NCBI GenBank assembly: GCA_025349905.2 | Contig: MU624806.1 | Coordinates: 1-23,009 of the forward strand | From: Blastocladiella britannica | Taxonomy: Eukaryota; Blastocladiomycota; Blastocladiomycetes; Blastocladiales; Blastocladiaceae | DNA: 23,009 nt | Reading direction: 5' to 3' | In this document: positions 20,136-23,009 of the stretch, piece after piece | How the letters are laid out: each line of letters begins with the position of its first letter | Numbering within the stretch: position 1 is the stretch's first letter | Position numbers and translations under genes: made by a program | Notes under the pieces: generated by a model | The model's database searches: none | What the model was told of the DNA's origin: nothing | Seen by the model: the letters and a program-made list of their open reading frames with translations, nothing else

Positions 20136-20201
20136 ACTTTCTCGCGTTTAATTTGTCGAAATTAGAAGAGTTAACTGCTCTTTACTCAACCACACTGAAT
20201 T
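20136..20201. promoter_or_regulatory. 66-bp divergent promoter of uS17m and COX19
   Basis: Two nuclear genes for mitochondrial proteins face away from each other across 66 bp. The region is AT-rich compared with the genes and holds no obvious TATA box. The arrangement suggests a shared promoter, which is inference. Confidence 0.6.
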
Positions 20202-20642
20202 ATGAGCAGCTTTGGAGCACCACAGGGTACGCGACGACCGACACGTACTGCGGCTGTAAGTCCTCACAACATATTGATTGTAGCTAACCGAGCAATCAGG
20301 GTGCTTCCACCTGAGCGCGGTGCTTTTCCGCTGGACCACGATGGTACTTTAATTTGTTCTCGTACTCTTCTTGACAGCCGACAAATAAAAAATCATATGA
20401 AAATAGGGGAATGCAAGCGGCTCGTCACCGAATACCTCGCATGCCTGCGCAAAAACAAAAACAACAATAACGAGGCATGTCGCGATCTGTCGCGAGCGTA
20501 CCTCGAGTGCAGGATGAAGCAGTTGCGTTGTCCATCGTTGACTTTTTCTCTTCTTGTAATTCACTCCAACTTTGATTTCGACAGCGGCCTCATGAAACCC
20601 GACCGCATGGAGAATTTGGGATTCACCGATGCCTCCCGATGA
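20202..20642 (+). CDS. COX19: COX19, twin CX9C copper/cytochrome oxidase assembly factor
   Basis: Cox19 works in the mitochondrial intermembrane space in copper delivery to cytochrome oxidase. The preferred exons are 20202-20244, 20293-20343, 20407-20521 and 20585-20642, giving 88 residues, close to the roughly 90-98 usual for the family. The protein starts MSSFGAPQGTRRPT, then PPERGAFPLDHDGECK, the classic Cox19 N-terminal signature. The two helices carry C-x9-C pairs at Cys34/Cys44 and Cys56/Cys66 (CKRLVTEYLAC and CRDLSRAYLEC). ECRMKHGLMKPDRMENLGF closes the conserved part. Introns 2 and 3 are well supported by homology. Intron 1 is uncertain: the best-looking sites (GTAAGT at 20256, CTAAC, CAG at 20299) would break the frame, and 20245-20292 keeps it. 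All three preferred introns are multiples of three without stops, so the unspliced frame is also open. Confidence 0.88.
   Translation: MSSFGAPQGTRRPTRTAAVSPHNILIVANRAIRVLPPERGAFPLDHDGTLICSRTLLDSRQIKNHMKIGECKRLVTEYLACLRKNKNNNNEACRDLSRAYLECRMKQLRCPSLTFSLLVIHSNFDFDSGLMKPDRMENLGFTDASR
20245..20292 (+). other. COX19 intron 1, uncertain boundaries (48 nt)
   Basis: GTACTG to CCGAG keeps the frame and gives RRPT-P-IRVLPPERG. Alternatives are 20245-20283 (also in frame) or the consensus-like 20256-20299, which is 44 nt and shifts the frame to an early stop. Confidence 0.4.
20344..20406 (+). other. COX19 intron 2 (63 nt)
   Basis: Donor GTACTT, acceptor AAATAG, A-rich 3' half. Splicing restores PLDHDG-ECKRL, which family members have without a gap. 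Confidence 0.85.
20522..20584 (+). other. COX19 intron 3 (63 nt)
   Basis: The donor GTTGCG is weak; the acceptor is TTCGACAG after a pyrimidine-rich stretch. Splicing joins ECRMK to GLMKPDRMENLGF with one split His codon, as the family expects. Confidence 0.8.
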
Positions 20643-20674
20643 ATTTTATGATATATACATGTATCCATTTTCTA

Positions 20675-21266
20675 TCAGGAAGTCGACGCGAATCCGCCAG
20701 TGGACCCAAACCCACCCTGACCGCGCTCGGTCGCATCCAGATCCTGTGAAAGTGTGCTACCTTTGTTAGACATCTCAAGTCAATCAAAAAAAAAAAATTT
20801 GCAAAGAAAAGTTTACCTCCACCTCAACAACATCCACCATGGCGATCTTCTCGAGCACCAGCTGCGCAATGCGATCGCCCTCGTTGATGACAAACTCGGC
20901 GTCGCCAAAGTTGAACAGCACCACCTGCAGGTGGCCGCGGTAGTCGGCATCCACCACGCCCGCACCCACATCGATAAAGTGCTTGACGGCGAGGCCAGAG
21001 CGCGGAGCGACGCGGCCGTACGTGCCCTCGGGAATGGCAACAGAGAGGTCGGTCGGGACCAGTGCGCGCGCATGGGCGGGAATTGTGAGGGTGGTTGCGC
21101 TACGTGTTGTGGTTACTTATTTGTTTTTGAAATGAAGATGAAAAGAATACCTGCAGAGGTCGTATCCGGCAGCAAGGGGCGAGCCACGCGTCGGCATACG
21201 CGCCTTGGGGGACAGCTTCTTGACGCGCAGGGGGCCGAGGTGAGCGTCGTTGCTGGTCTTGGTCAT
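20675..21266 (-). CDS. DUT1: dUTP diphosphatase (three exons, 155 aa)
   Basis: This enzyme hydrolyses dUTP to dUMP and pyrophosphate, keeping uracil out of DNA and supplying dUMP for dTMP synthesis. It normally acts as a trimer. Exons are 21266-21151, 21099-20817 and 20743-20675. All five family motifs are present in order: I AAGYDL (32-37), II PRSGLA (71-76), [12 protein letters not shown] (86-94, catalytic Asp89), [13 protein letters not shown] (113-123) and [11 protein letters not shown] (140-149, Phe145 stacking on uracil). The short N-terminus has no clear mitochondrial leader, so a nuclear or cytosolic enzyme is likely. The upstream region has an ACGCGT box. Its stop is 32 bp from that of convergent COX19. 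Confidence 0.96.
20744..20816 (-). other. DUT1 intron 2 (73 nt)
   Basis: Donor GTAAAC, a T run of 12, branch-like GTCTAAC, acceptor TTTCACAG. Phase 0, joining VDVVEVE to [13 protein letters not shown]. Confidence 0.92.
21100..21150 (-). other. DUT1 intron 1 (51 nt)
   Basis: Donor GTATTC, branch-like AGTAACC, acceptor ACGTAG. Phase 2, splitting the Ser39 codon within motif I (AAGYDLC-S-ATT). Confidence 0.92.
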
Positions 21267-21525
21267 TTTTTCCATTTATTTCTTTAATTTTGGAGTAAAG
21301 AGGAGAGCGCAGTTCAGGATCGAGTGAGATGCACCGCGTTTGAGAGCGGTATTCAACACTGAAACGCGTGTACTTAACGGTGACACACTCGCCAGAATGA
21401 CGCAGTCGGTTCTGCCCTTGGTGAGGAGCTTCGACGCACAAGTGCCCAGTACAAATAGAAGACGCTGGACGCACCTCGCAGCTATTGCAGTCAATATTTT
21501 CGACAAAACCTTTACAACAAATAAG
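21267..21525. promoter_or_regulatory. 259-bp divergent promoter region, DUT1 and Thr/Pro-rich protein
   Basis: This region serves DUT1 (-) and the gene at 21526 (+). It contains an MluI-type ACGCGT box at 21364-21369. The plus-strand frame of the downstream gene is open back to 21340, but the stretch lacks a signal-peptide start and is better read as 5' flank. No tRNA-like structure was seen. Confidence 0.6.
21364..21369. promoter_or_regulatory. ACGCGT (MCB-type) box upstream of DUT1
   Basis: The palindromic hexamer lies 98 bp before the DUT1 start codon, in the sequence AAACGCGTG. In yeasts, MBF binds ACGCGT in promoters of G1/S genes for DNA synthesis. The same hexamer also occurs by chance elsewhere in this GC-rich DNA. 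Confidence 0.4.
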
Positions 21526-22026
21526 ATGCGCTCCAACCTCGTCCTGTTCGCCCTTATCTCGCTCCTGATTGCGCTGGTCGGCTGCGCAGTAGTGCCCGCC
21601 GCCAGCAGCGACCTTGTGATTCCATCGCCAACGAGCGCCATTGTTGCCAAGTTTGAGAGCGACACTCCCACGCCGATTCTTCAAGACAGCCCTCCTCGGA
21701 CGACGACCAGTACCAGTACAACCGCCAAGAGCAAGCCAACGGTCACTCCAGCCCCGACCGCGACTGCCACTGCGCGCGGGACACCATCCAAGACCCAGCC
21801 CACCGAGACCCCGACCCCGACCGTGGACATTGAAGCGCAGCAGCAAGCATTCCTGGCCAACCCGGTGCTCTACGTAGAGGTGATGGCCGGCCTGATTGTG
21901 ATCACGTTGATCTGGAACCTGTACAACGCGGGCAGGCTCGACAAGTACCTGCCACCATTTGCCAAGAAGTTTGTCACCAAGGGCGCCAACACGGCCGCGC
22001 AAGTGTCGGAGGCTGCCAACAAGTAG
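21526..22026 (+). CDS. Thr/Pro-rich single-pass membrane protein (166 aa), unknown function
   Basis: The start at 21526 is chosen because it begins a clear signal peptide (MRSNLVLFALISLLIALVGC). Cleavage is likely near residues 20-27. A low-complexity Thr/Pro/Ser segment follows (about 46-100, with TPTP and TSTST-type runs), likely O-glycosylated. A hydrophobic helix lies at about 115-134 (LYVEVMAGLIVITLIWNLY). The C-terminal part (NAGRLDKYLPPFAKKFVTKG onward) is basic and amphipathic and would face the cytosol. The predicted topology is type I. I do not recognise a family; the helix and tail look better conserved in style than the stalk. An upstream in-frame extension to 21340 exists but is unlikely. 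The gene is followed after 41 bp by NDUFAF6 on the same strand. Confidence 0.72.
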   Translation: MRSNLVLFALISLLIALVGCAVVPAASSDLVIPSPTSAIVAKFESDTPTPILQDSPPRTTTSTSTTAKSKPTVTPAPTATATARGTPSKTQPTETPTPTVDIEAQQQAFLANPVLYVEVMAGLIVITLIWNLYNAGRLDKYLPPFAKKFVTKGANTAAQVSEAANK

Positions 22027-22067
22027 CCAAGATATCCTCTCTGAAATATACGAAATTGTAATACAAA

Positions 22068-23009
22068 ATGTTGAGGCAAACAACAACGCGAATGGCAGCT
22101 GGACGAGCCGCCAGGATGATGTCGACCGTATCAACGCATATGAAATACGAGTCGGCCGCTGCCTATTGTCGCGACATTGTGGCCCGCAGCGACCACGACG
22201 CGTACCTGGCATCGTTGTTTCTGCCCACGCACCTCCGCCCGATCGCATGGGGACTGCGCGCCTTCAATTTGGAGCTGGCGTCGATCCGCGAGTCGGTCTC
22301 GGACGACACGTTAGGCCGTATGCGGTTCCAGCACTGGCGCGAGATGGTCGATGGGATCCGCGACGGCGACCGACCCGTCCCGCAGCAGCCCGTGGCCATT
22401 GTGCTTGCTGCTGGCGTCCGCGAGTATGGTCTTTCCGCGCACCGCCTCAAGCGCGTCGTCAATGGGCGGGTTTGTCAGTTCTTGTTTGGCTTTATATGGA
22501 CGCGACTGGTCTGACATTACGATATCGTAGGAACAAAATTTCCTCACACGCCAGTACACGCTGCTGACGGACCTGGAAGAGTACGGCGAGTCGACGGCTT
22601 CGTCGCTGCTGTACCTCAACCTCGAGCTGCTGGGCGTCAAATCGCTGCACGTCGACCACATTGCTTCGCACATTGGCAAGGCGCAGGCCATTGCCACGCT
22701 CTTGCGAGGGACGCCGTTCCACCTGCGATCACGTCTGTTTTACCTGCCCTCCGACGTGTGTGCCAAGGTATGGATTCATTTTGTATGTTGGAGCGATCGA
22801 TTTTGAAAGTGATAAACAGCATGGCGTCGCAGCCGAGCAAGTGATGCGCGAGGGCCCCTCGGATGCGCTTGCTGCGGCTGTTTTCGACGTGGCAACCCGC
22901 GCCAACGACCACCTCATCACGGCGCGGACACACATGCAAGAGGAAGGTGGTGAAGTAGATAAGAAGGCGTTTTCTGCACTTCTTTCTGCAGTACGTTCAA
23001 TTTTTTTTT
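22068..23009 (+). CDS. NDUFAF6: NDUFAF6, complex I assembly factor (partial, runs off right edge)
   Basis: The family resembles squalene/phytoene synthase but serves assembly of respiratory complex I in mitochondria. Exons are 22068-22469, 22531-22767 and 22820-22990 (all phase 0). A fourth exon is expected beyond the window after a donor GTACGT at 22991. The visible 270 residues start with a basic leader (MLRQTTTRMAAGRAARMM). Family blocks follow: YCRDIVARSDHDAYLASLFL, LRAFNLELASIRESVS, MRFQHWREMVDGI, PVAIVLAAGV, SSLLYLNLELLG, HIASHIGKAQAIATLLRGTP and FYLPSDVCAKHGV. The Asp-rich DxxxD catalytic motifs of true prenyl synthases are absent, as expected for this branch. Its presence implies that the organism keeps complex I, unlike budding yeast. 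Confidence 0.94.
22470..22530 (+). other. NDUFAF6 intron 1 (61 nt)
   Basis: Donor GTTTGT, branch-like TCTGACA, acceptor ATCGTAG. Reading through meets TGA. Splicing joins VVNGR to EQNFLTRQYTL in phase 0. Confidence 0.9.
22768..22819 (+). other. NDUFAF6 intron 2 (52 nt)
   Basis: Donor GTATGG, branch-like AGTGATAA, acceptor AAACAG. It joins DVCAK to HGVAAEQVMREG in phase 0, matching the family order. Confidence 0.9.

Noticed and set aside
20256..20299. COX19 first intron with GTAAGT donor, CTAAC branch and CAG acceptor
   Set aside because: The sites are the best in the gene, but removal of 44 nt shifts the frame and gives an early TGA before PPERG. I kept the frame-preserving alternative and flagged the doubt.
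21267..21525. A possible tRNA or other small RNA gene in the DUT1 upstream region
   Set aside because: I looked for A- and B-box-like motifs and a cloverleaf and found none that fit.

Overview
The window is nuclear DNA from a compact, GC-rich eukaryotic genome, most likely an early-diverging zoosporic fungus (Blastocladiomycota- or Chytridiomycota-like; the lineage is inference). The grounds are fungal-type mitochondrial ribosomal proteins (bL31m/L36 and uS17m), a Gcn4-like bZIP factor, short GT-AG introns (about 50-70 nt) that often show a CTAAC-like branch site, a full-length cytoplasmic dynein heavy chain, a complex I assembly factor, and the remains of a Fanzor (eukaryotic TnpB-like) gene. 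Long A/T homopolymers occur only outside coding exons, which helps place gene boundaries.

Layout. 1-379: last exon of an unrecognised plus-strand gene whose reading frame is disturbed. 607-945 (-): mitochondrial ribosomal protein bL31m. 1006-15221 (-): cytoplasmic dynein 1 heavy chain, 4693 residues in three exons, the last a single 13,028-nt exon. About 15597-16225 (+): decayed Fanzor C-terminal half. 16415-17875 (+): bZIP transcription factor. 17952-19230 (-): secretory, cysteine-rich single-pass membrane protein in three exons. 19342-19569 (+): 53-residue CxxC protein in two exons. 19585-20135 (-): mitochondrial ribosomal protein uS17m. 20202-20642 (+): COX19. 20675-21266 (-): dUTPase. 21526-22026 (+): Thr/Pro-rich single-pass membrane protein. 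22068 to the right edge (+): NDUFAF6, running out of the window.

Organisation. Strands alternate and spacing is tight. Divergent start codons are 66, 111 and 259 bp apart. Convergent stop codons are 15, 32, 76 and 227 bp apart. Two same-strand pairs are separated by 60 and 41 bp. Four genes serve mitochondria (bL31m, uS17m, COX19, NDUFAF6), and uS17m and COX19 share a 66-bp divergent promoter. The other genes have unrelated roles: microtubule transport, dUTP removal, transcriptional control and surface proteins.

The most notable items are the Fanzor relic, the adenine tracts placed just before many 3' splice sites, the three in-frame stop-free introns of COX19, and the conserved-looking 53-residue protein. 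All splice models are deduced by eye from reading-frame continuity, splice-site dinucleotides and remembered family sequences; no search was run.
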